From: Paracoccus aurantiacus
GTDB lineage: Bacteria; Pseudomonadota; Alphaproteobacteria; Rhodobacterales; Rhodobacteraceae
Length of the DNA stretch: 64,000 nt
Assembly (NCBI RefSeq): GCF_007993065.1
Contig: NZ_VOPL01000005.1
Span: 1 to 64,000, forward strand
Direction of reading: 5' to 3'
Shown here: positions 1-8,305 of the stretch, piece by piece
Position numbering within the stretch: position 1 is the first letter of the stretch
Layout of the letters: every line of letters starts with the position of its first letter
The notes under the pieces: model-generated
The model's database searches: none
What the model was told of the DNA's origin: nothing
Seen by the model: only the letters and a program-made list of their open reading frames with translations
Position numbers and translations under genes: made by a program

Positions 1-564
1 ACGTTCGAACGCCCGGTCTATGCCGGCAACGCCATCCAGACGGTGAAGTCGAAGGACGGCAAGAAGGTCATGACCATCCGTACGGCGTCGTTCGATGCGG
101 CGGGTCAGGGCGGATCGGCCAGCGTGACCGCTCAGGCCGCGGGCGAAGATCCGGGCCTGTCGAGCTGGGTCGCCGATGAGGTCGCGGAAAGCGACCGGCC
201 GGAACTGACCTCGGCGGGCCGCGTCGTCTCGGGCGGGCGCGGCGTCGGATCGGAAGAAAACTTCGCGATCATCGAGGCGCTCGCCGACAAGCTGGGCGCC
301 GCCGTCGGCGCATCCCGCGCCGCCGTCGATTCAGGCTTTGCGCCCAACGACTGGCAGGTCGGCCAGACCGGCAAGATCGTCGCGCCAGAGCTTTACGTCG
401 CCGTCGGCATCTCGGGCGCGATCCAGCACCTTGCGGGGATGAAGGATTCGAAGGTCATCGTCGCGATCAACAAGGACGAGGAAGCCCCGATCTTCCAGGT
501 CGCCGATTACGGCCTTGTGGGCGACTTGTTCCAGATCGTCCCGGAACTGACCGAGAAGCTTTAG
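1..564 (+). CDS. etfA: electron transfer flavoprotein subunit alpha (5' end outside window)
   Basis: Frame 1 is open from the first base, so this is the C-terminal 187 residues of a protein that begins upstream of the window. The part seen is the FAD-binding C-terminal domain of EtfA, with the run [15 protein letters not shown] followed by [28 protein letters not shown], both hallmark stretches of the family. With EtfB it would accept electrons from acyl-CoA and other flavin dehydrogenases and pass them to ETF:quinone oxidoreductase. It converges on the next gene with only 8 bp between stops and I see no terminator there. Identification is firm; the etfB partner is presumably upstream but not visible. 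Confidence 0.96.
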   Translation, partial: TFERPVYAGNAIQTVKSKDGKKVMTIRTASFDAAGQGGSASVTAQAAGEDPGLSSWVADEVAESDRPELTSAGRVVSGGRGVGSEENFAIIEALADKLGAAVGASRAAVDSGFAPNDWQVGQTGKIVAPELYVAVGISGAIQHLAGMKDSKVIVAINKDEEAPIFQVADYGLVGDLFQIVPELTEKL

Positions 565-572
565 ATTGCCGA

Positions 573-1010
573 CTATGACTTGTCGATCCGCAGCGGAAAC
601 TCTCCCTTTATCAGCAGCGGATCGATCTCGCCCTCGATTCTTCCCAACCGGATCAGGTCGCCGCGATAGTTGTAGCTGTCGTGGAAGAAGGCGAGATTGC
701 CCCAGCCACGGAAATAGCACAGATCGCCGGGGGCTTCGTCGGTGTAATCGACCAGCCCTCCCTCATCCAGTCGGCGCGGCAGGTGGGCGATCTTTTCGTT
801 GGTGGAAAAGTCGCTGATCGTCAGATCCAGTGGCAACATTGATACGAAATCGCGTGTCGTGGCGCTGTCCTGCAGCGCGACGGTGAAGTCCTGATCGGCG
901 AAGGTGCAGCGTATGCGCATGGGCGTGGCCTCGGCCTGGGCAAGGATGGGGCGGGCGACGAGCAGGGTCGCGGCAGCCGCGATGAACTCGCGCCGATTCG
1001 TGGTCATCAT
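573..1010 (-). CDS. exported cyclophilin-like fold protein
   Basis: A 145-residue protein beginning with an export signal: NRREF at residues 5-9, an alanine/leucine hydrophobic core and a probable cut after AQA near residue 26. The paired arginines resemble a Tat signal, though without the full consensus. The mature ~120 residues ([19 protein letters not shown] ... [16 protein letters not shown]) match the bacterial cyclophilin-like fold family, whose role is unknown; they do not carry the classical peptidyl-prolyl isomerase active-site set. It is last in a leftward run after the MFS gene and the Tat hydrolase, 72 bp below the latter, so it is probably co-transcribed and LysR-controlled. Met2 is an equally possible start. 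Confidence 0.75.
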   Translation of the reverse strand: MMTTNRREFIAAAATLLVARPILAQAEATPMRIRCTFADQDFTVALQDSATTRDFVSMLPLDLTISDFSTNEKIAHLPRRLDEGGLVDYTDEAPGDLCYFRGWGNLAFFHDSYNYRGDLIRLGRIEGEIDPLLIKGEFPLRIDKS

Positions 1011-1046
1011 TTCCAGTCCTTTCTTCGCAAAGAGAGAGCTTAACGA

Positions 1047-1077
1047 TTGCGGCCGGGGCTCATCACCCCGACCGCAA
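1047..1077. other. 12-bp stem-loop between hydrolase and cyclophilin-like genes
   Basis: Bases 1047-1058 pair with 1066-1077 (one G-T wobble) around a 7-base loop. An A-run follows it on the plus strand, so on the transcribed minus strand the T-run precedes the hairpin. It is therefore not a canonical terminator for the hydrolase gene and may instead stabilise or attenuate the mRNA between the two genes. Confidence 0.4.
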
Positions 1078-1082
1078 AAACG

Positions 1083-2183
1083 CTATGCCAGATTGTCGCT
1101 GAAGAAGCTTTCGATCCGGTCGAAGGGGATCACATCGACCTTGTCGTAAAGATCGGTGTGATTGGCGCCCGGAACGATCAGCAGCTCCTTCGGCTCCGCC
1201 GCGGCCTCATAGGCGGTTTCGCTCATATAGCGGGAATGGGCGTTCTCGCCGTGTATCAGCAGGATCGGACGCGGGGCGATTTCGTCGATATAGGTCAGCA
1301 GCGGCATGTTCATGAAGGACAGCGAATTCGTCTGTGTCCATGCATTGCCCGAGTTAACCGCCCGTTCGTGGTATCCGCGCGGCGTCATGTAGTAATCATG
1401 ATAATCCTTCATGAACTGCGGCGCGTCCGCTGCGACCTCTGCATTGAACGGCGGCAGATAGGCCGGGCTGCCATTTTCGGCGTCTGCCCACCGCTGACGG
1501 CTCATCTGATCCAGCGCCTCTGCGCGCTGTTCGGCGGTCATGCTGTCGTTATAGCCATGCGCGCTGACACGCGAGATGTCGTACATGGTGCTGGCCACGA
1601 CCGCCTTGATCCGCTTGTCGGCGGCAGCGGCGTTCAGGACGAAGCCGCCCCAGCCGCAAATTCCGATCACGCCGATCCGTTCGCGATTCACGGCCTCATG
1701 CAGCCCAAGGAAGTCGACGGCGGCGCTGACATCTTCGGTGCTGAAGTCGGGGGACGCGACATTACGCGGCTCGCCCCCGCTTTCGCCGGTAAAGGACTGA
1801 TCGAAGGCCAGTGCGATAAAGCCGCGTTCAGCCATGGTTTGTGCGTAAAGACCCGACGACTGTTCCTTTACCGCCCCGAAAGGCCCGGAAACTGCCAGCG
1901 CAGGCATGGCACTGCTGCGATCCTTGGGCAGATACAGATCGCCGGTCAGCGTGATGCCGTAGCGGTTGGTGAAGCTGACCTTTTCGTGGTCAACGCGGTC
2001 GCTTTTCGGAAAAACCTTGTCCCAATCTTGTGTCATGGTCTGTGCCTTTGCTGTTGATGTGTTGAAGAAAGAAGATGCGCCAATGGCGGCGACACTTGCG
2101 CCGGTCATCTTCAGCAACGCGCGGCGGCCGAATGTGTGGCGGGCGTTCGCGTCGTTCGTTTCGTCGTGAAGTTGGGTGGTCAT
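1083..2183 (-). CDS. Tat-exported alpha/beta hydrolase, dienelactone-hydrolase-like
   Basis: A 366-residue hydrolase with a clear Tat signal: FGRRALLKM with arginines 20-21, then a small-residue hydrophobic stretch ending AKAQ near residue 48. The body has a lid-less alpha/beta hydrolase layout: beta-strand LAVSGPFGAVKEQ, then RGFIALAFDQSFTGESGG, then the nucleophile elbow GICGWGG with cysteine 176 where most relatives have serine, and a C-terminal GANHTDLY histidine. A cysteine nucleophile is typical of dienelactone hydrolases. Relatives include the YcjY-type hydrolases. The substrate is unknown. The start lies 19 bp after the MFS gene, indicating one transcript with the exporter and placing the enzyme in the periplasm next to it. 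Confidence 0.8.
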   Translation of the reverse strand: MTTQLHDETNDANARHTFGRRALLKMTGASVAAIGASSFFNTSTAKAQTMTQDWDKVFPKSDRVDHEKVSFTNRYGITLTGDLYLPKDRSSAMPALAVSGPFGAVKEQSSGLYAQTMAERGFIALAFDQSFTGESGGEPRNVASPDFSTEDVSAAVDFLGLHEAVNRERIGVIGICGWGGFVLNAAAADKRIKAVVASTMYDISRVSAHGYNDSMTAEQRAEALDQMSRQRWADAENGSPAYLPPFNAEVAADAPQFMKDYHDYYMTPRGYHERAVNSGNAWTQTNSLSFMNMPLLTYIDEIAPRPILLIHGENAHSRYMSETAYEAAAEPKELLIVPGANHTDLYDKVDVIPFDRIESFFSDNLA

Positions 2184-2202
2184 AACAGTCTCCTGTTCAG
2201 GT

Positions 2203-3387
2203 TCAGTTCGCGGGTTTCAGCATCCGCTGCCCGTTGCCGATCAGCGCGACGGCGGCGACAGCAAGGGCAACGGCGCCCGCGAAGGTTGCAGTGATGGAAA
2301 GGGCGTCCAGCAAAAGCCCGCCGATGACAGCGCCCAGCAGGATCGACCCCTGGATCGCGGCGACCATCAGGCTGCCGCCAGCCTCGGGTTGGTCATCGAC
2401 GTTTTGCGACATCCAGGTCATGAAGATCACCGACAGTGCCGTGTTCATCGCGCCCCAGATCGCCAGCAAAATGCCGGTGGCGAGGGGTGAACTGCCGGTG
2501 AAGATCAGTGCGAGCGTGACACCGCCCATCACCAGTGCCGGCAGTTTCAAAAGCCGCTCGAAGCCCTCGCCGACAAAGCGCCCCGCAGCCCAGGTTCCGG
2601 CAAAACCGGCAATTCCAAGGACAAGCAGCAGGATCGACAGCAGTGTCGCATTAACGCCGGTCACCTGCTCCAGAAACGGGCGCAGATAGGTGAACATGGT
2701 GAAGGCCGAACCCCAGCTGAGCATGGCAGCGATCAGCCCGCGCAGGAAATACGGGCGGCGCAGGACCTCAATCACAACGCCAAAGCTTTGGCGACCGCGT
2801 GCAGGGAGGGAAGGCAGCGCGATCAGGTGCCAGATCAGGTTCAGCGCCACCAAAGGGGTCAGCGCCCAGAACACCGCGCGCCAGCCGAAGATATCGCCAA
2901 GATAGGCACCCAAGGGCGCGGCGAAGGCCGCGGCGATGGCCTGCCCGCCATACATGATCGACAGAGCCTTCGGCACCTCGCCCGGCGGCACCAGCCGCAT
3001 CATCACCGCGGTCGCCAAGGCCCAGAAGCCGCCGATGCAGATGCCCAGAATGGCGCGCGCGGTGATCAGCACGGTGAAATTCGGGGCCACAGCGACCATG
3101 ACAAGGGAGGCCAGCATCAACGCGGTCAGTGCGATCAACACCAATTTGCGGTTGAACTGACCGGCAGCCGTTGTGATCAGCAGACTTGCTGCCAGCGCGA
3201 ACAAGCCGCTGATCGAAATCGCCTGTCCGGTCGCGCCTTCACTGGCACCCAGACCTGCAGCCATCGGTGTCAGCAGGCTGACCGGCATGAATTCCGACGC
3301 GATCAGCAGCGCCACGCAGAGTGACATGGACAGAACAGCGCCCCACTGGGCATTGGACCTTGTAGGAATTGCGGCCGCGTCGGTCAT
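2203..3387 (-). CDS. MFS transporter, DHA1/AraJ-like exporter
   Basis: A 394-residue protein with about 12 predicted membrane helices. The loop after helix 2 and the segment AILGICIGGFWALATAVMMRLVPPGEVPKALSIMYGGQAIAAAFAAPLGAYLG (motif C region, broken here only by line of reading) are typical of the DHA1 drug/sugar efflux families such as AraJ and the purine exporter PbuE. Substrate cannot be read from the sequence. It is transcribed divergently from the adjacent LysR gene across 112 bp containing inverted repeats, and leads a probable operon with the Tat hydrolase and cyclophilin-like genes. Confidence 0.85.
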   Translation of the reverse strand: MTDAAAIPTRSNAQWGAVLSMSLCVALLIASEFMPVSLLTPMAAGLGASEGATGQAISISGLFALAASLLITTAAGQFNRKLVLIALTALMLASLVMVAVAPNFTVLITARAILGICIGGFWALATAVMMRLVPPGEVPKALSIMYGGQAIAAAFAAPLGAYLGDIFGWRAVFWALTPLVALNLIWHLIALPSLPARGRQSFGVVIEVLRRPYFLRGLIAAMLSWGSAFTMFTYLRPFLEQVTGVNATLLSILLLVLGIAGFAGTWAAGRFVGEGFERLLKLPALVMGGVTLALIFTGSSPLATGILLAIWGAMNTALSVIFMTWMSQNVDDQPEAGGSLMVAAIQGSILLGAVIGGLLLDALSITATFAGAVALAVAAVALIGNGQRMLKPAN

Positions 3388-3443
3388 GGCTGATCTCCGT
3401 CATCTCTAGGGTTGGACAGAAGATAGACGCAGGACGCCAATCT

Positions 3444-3488
3444 GATTAGCCGTCTAGAATTGCATGGACTAATCGATCCAGTCGATTA
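3444..3488. promoter_or_regulatory. inverted-repeat operator(s) between LysR and MFS genes
   Basis: A perfect inverted repeat TAATCGA-N5-TCGATTA occupies 3470-3488. It overlaps a second, wider pair GATTAG (3444-3449) and CTAATC (3469-3474). Dyads carrying ATTA/TAAT arms in a short divergent gap are what LysR-type regulators usually bind, so this is the likely site at which the adjacent regulator controls both itself and the MFS operon. Confidence 0.6.
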
Positions 3489-3499
3489 ATGATGTCGCC

Positions 3500-4396
3500 A
3501 TGTCAAAGACCGATTTCAACGATCTGATGTGGTTTCGCATCGTCGCAGAGGAGCGCAACTTTACCCGTGCCGCCGCCCGGATCGGCGTGGCGCAATCGAC
3601 GCTGAGCCATACGATCAAGCGGTTGGAAACCAATATGGGCATCCGCCTGCTGACGAGAACCACCCGCAGCGTCGCCCCGACCCCGGCAGGGGAGCGTCTG
3701 CTGGCCACCGTTGCCCCACGTCTGACCGAGATCGAGGACGAAATTGCAGCCCTGATGGAGCTCCGCGACAAACCCTCGGGGTCTATCCGGCTGACGCTGT
3801 CCGATCACGCCTTGGAAACCGTCGTCTGGCCAAAGCTGAAGCCGGTTCTGGCCAAACATCCCGATGTCAGCGTGGAGTTCAGCCTCGACAGCGGTTTGCG
3901 CAACATTGTTGAAGACGGGTTTGATGCGGGCGTCCGCCTGGGCGAAAGCGTCGAAAAGGACATGATTGCCGTTCGGATCGGCCCGGACTGGCGGATGGTT
4001 GCCGTATCATCGCCCGATTACTTCGCCAACCATGGCGTGCCTGAGCACCCGCAGGACTTGCTGAAGCACAATTGCATCAACATGCGTCACGAAACACGCG
4101 GCGGGCTGTATCCGTGGGAATTCGAGAAGGATGGTCAGGAGCTGAATGTCCGCGTGAACGGCCAACTAACCTTTAACAATTCCTACGCGATGATGGATGC
4201 AGCACTCAGCGGAATGGGCATCGCCTTCGTGCCAAACAGCCTCGCCGACGATCATGTAGCTTCCGGCGCGCTGCAACTGGTGCTGGACGACTGGTCGCCC
4301 TTCTTCGACGGCTATTTCCTGTATTACCCAACCCGCCGGCAAAACCTGCCAGTCTTCCGCCTGATCGTCGAAGCGCTGCGGCATCGCAAGGGCTGA
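3500..4396 (+). CDS. LysR family transcriptional regulator
   Basis: A 298-residue LTTR. Residues 1-65 form the winged helix-turn-helix (RNFTRAAARIGVAQSTLSHTIKRLETNMGIRLLTRTTRSVAPTPAG, spanning the two recognition helices), followed by a linker helix and a periplasmic-binding-protein-like effector domain from about residue 90. The sequence is close to the CrgA/DsdC-like branch that often controls neighbouring exporters and redox enzymes. It is divergent from the MFS operon and 91 bp upstream of the chloroperoxidase-like hydrolase, so it may regulate both sides. The inducer is unknown. The SD sequence is weak, as is common in autoregulated LysR genes. Confidence 0.93.
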   Translation: MSKTDFNDLMWFRIVAEERNFTRAAARIGVAQSTLSHTIKRLETNMGIRLLTRTTRSVAPTPAGERLLATVAPRLTEIEDEIAALMELRDKPSGSIRLTLSDHALETVVWPKLKPVLAKHPDVSVEFSLDSGLRNIVEDGFDAGVRLGESVEKDMIAVRIGPDWRMVAVSSPDYFANHGVPEHPQDLLKHNCINMRHETRGGLYPWEFEKDGQELNVRVNGQLTFNNSYAMMDAALSGMGIAFVPNSLADDHVASGALQLVLDDWSPFFDGYFLYYPTRRQNLPVFRLIVEALRHRKG

Positions 4397-4487
4397 GCGG
4401 TGCATGCAATTCAGCCCATCGACCGAAACATTACCGGGTGTCTGTGCGTTGCGATCCCAAGTCAAACCAAGGGATCAGGAGACGCAG

Positions 4488-5318
4488 ATGGGCTATGTCA
4501 CCACGGAGGACGGGGTCGAAATCTTTTACAAGGACTGGGGTCCGAAAGACGCGCCGGTGATCTTCTTTCACCATGGTTGGCCGCTTAGTGCTGACGACTG
4601 GGATGCCCAACTGATGTTCTTTCTGGGCGAAGGCTTCCGCGTTGTCGCCTCGGATCGACGCGGGCACGGCCGCTCGGCGCAGGTCTGGGACGGGCATGAC
4701 ATGGACCACTATGCCGACGATACGGCTGCCGTGGTCAAGCATCTGGGTGTGCAGGGCGCGGTGCATGTCGGCCATTCGACGGGCGGCGGCGTCGTCGTGC
4801 GTTACATTACGCGCCATCCCGAAGACAAGGTCGCAAAGGGCGTGCTGATAAGCGCCGTGCCGCCCTTGATGGTCAAGACCGATGACAACCCGGATGGCAT
4901 CGACAAGGCGGTGTTCGACGATTTTCAGAAGAACACCAAGGAAAGCCGCGCACAGTTCTTCAACGATGTGCCGTCAGGTCCCTTCTATAATTACGATCAG
5001 GACGGGGTCGAGCCGTCCGAGCCGATCATCCATAACTGGTGGCGGCAGGGCATGATGGGTGCGGGCATAGCGCATTATGACGGGATCGTTGCCTTCTCGC
5101 AGACCGATTTCCGCGAGGAGATGAAGGGCATCACCATCCCGATGCTGGTCATGCACGGAGAGCATGATCAGGTCGTTCCGTTTGAGATTTCCGGGAAGAA
5201 ATCAGCCGAATTGCTGCAGAACTGCGTGCTGAAAACCTATCCCGGTTTCCCGCACGGCATGCCCACCACCGAAGCCGAAACGATTAACAAGGATCTGCTG
5301 GAATTCATCCGCAGTTGA
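4488..5318 (+). CDS. alpha/beta hydrolase, non-heme chloroperoxidase-like
   Basis: A cytoplasmic 276-residue hydrolase. The catalytic triad is visible: Ser97 in GHSTGG, Asp227 in HGEHDQVVP and His256 in FPHGMP. The oxyanion segment HHGWPLS and the DRRGHGRS loop are those of the cofactor-free haloperoxidase/arylesterase group. Such enzymes hydrolyse esters or lactones, and can form peracids in vitro; the physiological substrate is unknown. I chose the ATG at 4488 because AGGAG lies 7 bp upstream; the frame is open further up to 4404 but without a ribosome site. It follows the LysR gene in the same direction. Confidence 0.87.
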   Translation: MGYVTTEDGVEIFYKDWGPKDAPVIFFHHGWPLSADDWDAQLMFFLGEGFRVVASDRRGHGRSAQVWDGHDMDHYADDTAAVVKHLGVQGAVHVGHSTGGGVVVRYITRHPEDKVAKGVLISAVPPLMVKTDDNPDGIDKAVFDDFQKNTKESRAQFFNDVPSGPFYNYDQDGVEPSEPIIHNWWRQGMMGAGIAHYDGIVAFSQTDFREEMKGITIPMLVMHGEHDQVVPFEISGKKSAELLQNCVLKTYPGFPHGMPTTEAETINKDLLEFIRS

Positions 5319-5326
5319 CATGAGAA

Positions 5327-5356
5327 AGACGCCAGCGGATCGCTCCGCTGGCGTCT
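5327..5356. terminator. bidirectional hairpin terminator between hydrolase and msrA
   Basis: A perfect 13-bp stem (5327-5339 with 5344-5356) around the loop TCGC, starting 9 bp after the hydrolase stop. Read on the minus strand it is followed by TTTCT, fitting termination of msrB-msrA; on the plus strand there is no T-run, but the stem is strong. Confidence 0.75.
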
Positions 5357-5381
5357 GGAATGACCCTGATTGTCCCGCCTG

Positions 5382-5888
5382 TTATTCCGCGGCGCGTTTG
5401 GGCAGCACCCAGTTCGGACGGGGGAAGTGGCAGGTATAGCCGTTGGGGATGCGTTCCAGATAATCCTGATGCTCTGGCTCTGCTTCCCAGAAATCGCCCG
5501 CGGGCTTCACCTCGGTCACGACCTTGCCCGGCCACAGACCCGAGGCATCGACATCCGCAATCGTATCCAGCGCGGTCTGATGCTGCGCCTCGGAGGTATA
5601 GTAGATGCCCGAGCGATAGCTGGTGCCGCGATCATTGCCTTGCCGGTCTTGCGTGCTGGGATCGTGGATCTGGAAGAAGAATTCCAGCAGGTCGCGATAG
5701 CTGATCTTCGCCGGATCAAAGATGATCTCGATTCCTTCGGCATGGCTGCCGTGGTTGCGATAGGTGGCATTCTCGACGTCGCCGCCTGTGTAGCCGACGC
5801 GGGTCGTCTGAACGCCGGGCAGCTTGCGGATCAGATCCTGCATGCCCCAGAAACAGCCACCCGCCAATACAGCACGTTCGGTCATCAC
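5382..5888 (-). CDS. msrA: peptide methionine-S-sulfoxide reductase MsrA
   Basis: A 168-residue MsrA, the usual length for the compact form. The active-site motif GGCFWG is at residues 10-15 (catalytic Cys12), followed by [24 protein letters not shown], the methionine sulfoxide pocket. It reduces the S-epimer of methionine sulfoxide in proteins with thioredoxin as reductant. There is no export signal, so it acts in the cytoplasm. The start overlaps the msrB stop by four bases (ATGA), indicating translational coupling and balanced repair of both epimers. Confidence 0.97.
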   Translation of the reverse strand: MMTERAVLAGGCFWGMQDLIRKLPGVQTTRVGYTGGDVENATYRNHGSHAEGIEIIFDPAKISYRDLLEFFFQIHDPSTQDRQGNDRGTSYRSGIYYTSEAQHQTALDTIADVDASGLWPGKVVTEVKPAGDFWEAEPEHQDYLERIPNGYTCHFPRPNWVLPKRAAE

Positions 5889-6328
5889 TTGCCCTCTACC
5901 TGATCCAGATAGTCGCCATAGCCTTCTGCCTGCATGTCCTCGACGGGGACAAACCGCAGACTGGCCGAGTTGATGCAGTAGCGCAGCCCGCCCATGTCGC
6001 GCGGCCCGTCCGGGAAGACATGGCCCAGATGGCTGTCACCATGCGCTGATCGCACCTCGGTCCGGACCATGCCATGCGTGGTGTCGCGCAATTCGTTGAC
6101 ATTGGCATCGACGATGGGCTTCGAGAAGGACGGCCAGCCGCAGCCCGAATTGAACTTCGCTGACGAGGCGAAAAGCGGTTCGCCCGAAACGACATCGACA
6201 TAGATGCCGGGTTCGAAATGTTCGTCATATTTGCCGGTAAAGGCGCGCTCGGTCCCGTTCTGCTGGGTGACGCGGAATTGCTCCGGGGTCAGCTTGGAAA
6301 TGGCGTCATCGGATTTCTTGTAGGTCAT
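5885..6328 (-). CDS. msrB: peptide methionine-R-sulfoxide reductase MsrB (zinc-less form)
   Basis: A 147-residue MsrB. Catalytic Cys118 lies in [14 protein letters not shown] and Cys63 in NSGCGWPSF is the likely resolving cysteine. The CxxC pairs that bind structural zinc in many MsrB proteins are absent ([12 protein letters not shown] has none), so this is the zinc-independent form. It reduces methionine-R-sulfoxide. I chose the ATG at 6328, preceded by an AAGGGG ribosome site, over an upstream in-frame start at 6373 with no such site. First gene of the msrB-msrA operon. Confidence 0.95.
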   Translation of the reverse strand: MTYKKSDDAISKLTPEQFRVTQQNGTERAFTGKYDEHFEPGIYVDVVSGEPLFASSAKFNSGCGWPSFSKPIVDANVNELRDTTHGMVRTEVRSAHGDSHLGHVFPDGPRDMGGLRYCINSASLRFVPVEDMQAEGYGDYLDQVEGK

Positions 6329-6428
6329 CCTTGGTCCCCTTGTTGTTCGCTGCGCTGTATGTAGGCAGGCCATGCGCCGACGCCAATGGCTTCACGGGAT
6401 CGTTTCATTCGTCGCCCCGGCGGAAAAT

Positions 6429-6677
6429 CTATTCAGCCGCGATCTGCGCTTTCTGGCTGGCCTGAAGCTCTGCCATCAGCGCCTCGATCCGCTTCTTGCG
6501 ATCCTTCGCTTCGGCGATGATCGCCGTGACGGTTGATCCTCCCCTAGCGAAGCGACGCCGCCCGTGCCGCTCCGTCGCTGACATCATGTGGCTGTCTATT
6601 AGGAATGAAATGGGCTTATCCAAGTCGCCAGAAGCCTCGCCTTGTGAAACAAAAGGCAAACCTTCCTGAAACACCAT
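6429..6677 (-). other. short open frame running into left direct repeat, probable gene remnant
   Basis: An 82-codon frame whose first ~33 codons lie inside the direct repeat described below and whose last ~32 codons (EAKDRKKRIEALMAELQAS) are charged and helical like a genuine protein tail. I do not recognise it. The repeat reads as an open frame at both copies, so the start is not meaningful. Most likely this is the 3' end of a gene cut when the islet or repeat arrived. Confidence 0.25.
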
Positions 6678-6683
6678 AAGGGA
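6579..6683 (-). repeat. direct repeat R1, left boundary of accessory islet
   Basis: About 105 bp matching 11935-12038 in the same orientation. The last 57 bp (6627-6683) differ at one position only; the first part diverges, mainly in a 12-base patch and one indel. An internal imperfect hairpin GCCTT...AAGGC is present. The two copies bracket the accessory genes between msrB and tRNA-Pro. Confidence 0.85.
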
Positions 6684-6947
6684 TGTAAAATTTCACGAAG
6701 TCTTGCTTTGTTCATGTTCCGAATCGTGAACGATTGCTGGGTTTCGCGCCAGCGATTTTTTTCACAATTGCCTTTCGTTTCATCCGCTGCTGTACCGCCT
6801 TTATAAGCGAGTAAAACCGCTATTGCCCCAGTCGATAATTGGCTGCGTTGAATTTTAACAGGCTGCTGAAGCAGGGCGTCTGCGCACGGCTGGGCGGTGA
6901 AAAATGATCCCACAGCAACTTAAAATGCAATATCTGAGCGCCATGCG
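6684..6947. other. AT-richer gene-free stretch inside islet
   Basis: 264 bp without a convincing gene, visibly lower in GC than the flanks. It holds the terminator-like hairpin listed separately, an inverted repeat TTCACGA...TCGTGAA near 6691-6730, and a short segment around 6850-6870 (TTAACAGGCTGCTGAA) reminiscent of insertion-sequence termini. No transposase can be reconstructed. Confidence 0.5.
6733..6762 (+). terminator. plus-strand hairpin with T7 tail, no gene in front of it
   Basis: Stem ATTGCTGG (6733-6740) with CCAGCGAT (6749-6756), loop of 8, followed by seven T. This is a good intrinsic terminator for plus-strand transcripts, yet every recognised gene nearby is on the minus strand, so it either belongs to a lost gene or to a small RNA starting near the repeat. 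Confidence 0.5.
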
Positions 6948-8300
6948 CTACATCTGTGCGACCCGGCGTCGGCCACTGGCCTCTGGCATGTGGCTCATTT
7001 GCGCAGTCACGTTCCCCCATTGGGTGGAAACGTGGCCCGATGGCGACGAGAAATGAGGCCTGATATCAGGGTGCAGGCGGTTATGCGCTGAGAAGTGGCC
7101 AAACTTGGAACGGACCCTGCGCTCCAACTCCGGACTTGCGCGATATCCATTGTCCAGCAGTGCCGTGTAATATTCCTGAAGCTCGTCAATCAGGCGAACG
7201 TTGAGGCCGTCGATAGAGCTTCCGATTTCGGTCTCCAGCGGCACACCCGCAGCCACGGCCTCGCGATGCATCACCCGCAACGATACGAATTGCAGCCCAT
7301 GACGCGTTTCGGTGTCGATGATCTCTCTGACCCGGGGATACAGGTCGGCAGCACTGGATATGTCTTCGCGGGTGATGCTGTTGCCGTCCGAGCCGACAAT
7401 CCAACGCTCTCGATAGAAATCCGAAACCCCGTGATAGGTCTCTCGCGGAATCTCCAGCCGATAGATATCGCCGCTGGGAAGATAGCCACCGCCAAGATCC
7501 GAATGGGCGCCCACAAGTTCTATCCGCGTTCCGGTCATCGCAAGGGTCAGCGGGAAATTCTTGCGGATTTCATCCTTCGCGGTGAGATGAACGATCCGCT
7601 CGGCGACATTGCCGCTTGTGCTGATGTCAACGTTACCGAAATTGCCGGTATGCCCACCCTCACCAAGTGATGAGACAGTATCGAACAGGCCCAGAAACTT
7701 CGTAAGGATATTCGCGCTGTCATAGCTGACGGCCCCGCGCCGGGCTGAGTTCGCAAAATGACGCGCGGCGGCAGCCCCTCGTGAAAAGCCGAATATGTCC
7801 AGATGAATGTCGCAGGGCTGAATATCTCCGGCCGCGCTTCGGATATCGGCATTCACGAAGCCGATAGCTTCCGTTACGCGCATTTCCACGCCCTCAGGGC
7901 CGGTTCCATGACCAAAACCACGCGGGCCGGGCAAGAAACTTGGGGGCCAGGCATCCAAAAGGTTGTCAGTTGTGTCACCGTCGGGATCTACGCCGATACC
8001 GCGCATATAGCGCTTCAGCCGTATGATCTTACGCCCAGCAGCCGAGCCGGTGCCGTTGACCGGCACCCCTCCGGTATCGAGATAAAGACGTTCCAACAGA
8101 TCGACATTGGTATGCCAAGCGCCAAAATCACCCTGCCCAGCATGGTCGCGCGAGTTACCGGTCCCGTCGAAAAACACGCCAAAACGGAAAAGGTCGCATC
8201 CCGCTGCAACGGCATCTACCGGGCCAGAGCCGACTTCGGCCGCCGCTTCATTCGCCGCGGCTGTCGCCTGTTCTATCGCTTCATGATTTTCTGTCTGCAT
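6948..8300 (-). CDS. DUF2235 alpha/beta hydrolase, Tle1-like phospholipase effector candidate
   Basis: A 450-residue protein with the DUF2235 hydrolase fold: VFFDGTGN at residues 42-49, nucleophile elbow GFSRG with Ser173, GLFDTV at 204-209 and the acid motif HSDLGGGY at 266-273. These are the landmarks of Tle1-type lipases, which type VI secretion systems inject into rival cells to cleave phospholipids; other DUF2235 proteins have unknown roles. There is no signal peptide and no transmembrane segment, as expected for a T6SS cargo. It is the last gene of a tight three-gene operon after a DUF4123 protein and a membrane-anchored protein, 5 bp after the latter. The effector role is inferred from context. 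Confidence 0.82.
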   Translation of the reverse strand: MQTENHEAIEQATAAANEAAAEVGSGPVDAVAAGCDLFRFGVFFDGTGNSRDHAGQGDFGAWHTNVDLLERLYLDTGGVPVNGTGSAAGRKIIRLKRYMRGIGVDPDGDTTDNLLDAWPPSFLPGPRGFGHGTGPEGVEMRVTEAIGFVNADIRSAAGDIQPCDIHLDIFGFSRGAAAARHFANSARRGAVSYDSANILTKFLGLFDTVSSLGEGGHTGNFGNVDISTSGNVAERIVHLTAKDEIRKNFPLTLAMTGTRIELVGAHSDLGGGYLPSGDIYRLEIPRETYHGVSDFYRERWIVGSDGNSITREDISSAADLYPRVREIIDTETRHGLQFVSLRVMHREAVAAGVPLETEIGSSIDGLNVRLIDELQEYYTALLDNGYRASPELERRVRSKFGHFSAHNRLHPDIRPHFSSPSGHVSTQWGNVTAQMSHMPEASGRRRVAQM

Positions 8301-8305
8301 AGCAG

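Noticed and set aside
6850..6945. Possible insertion-sequence terminus
   Set aside because: Resemblance is limited to a few bases and no transposase or matching inverted end was found.
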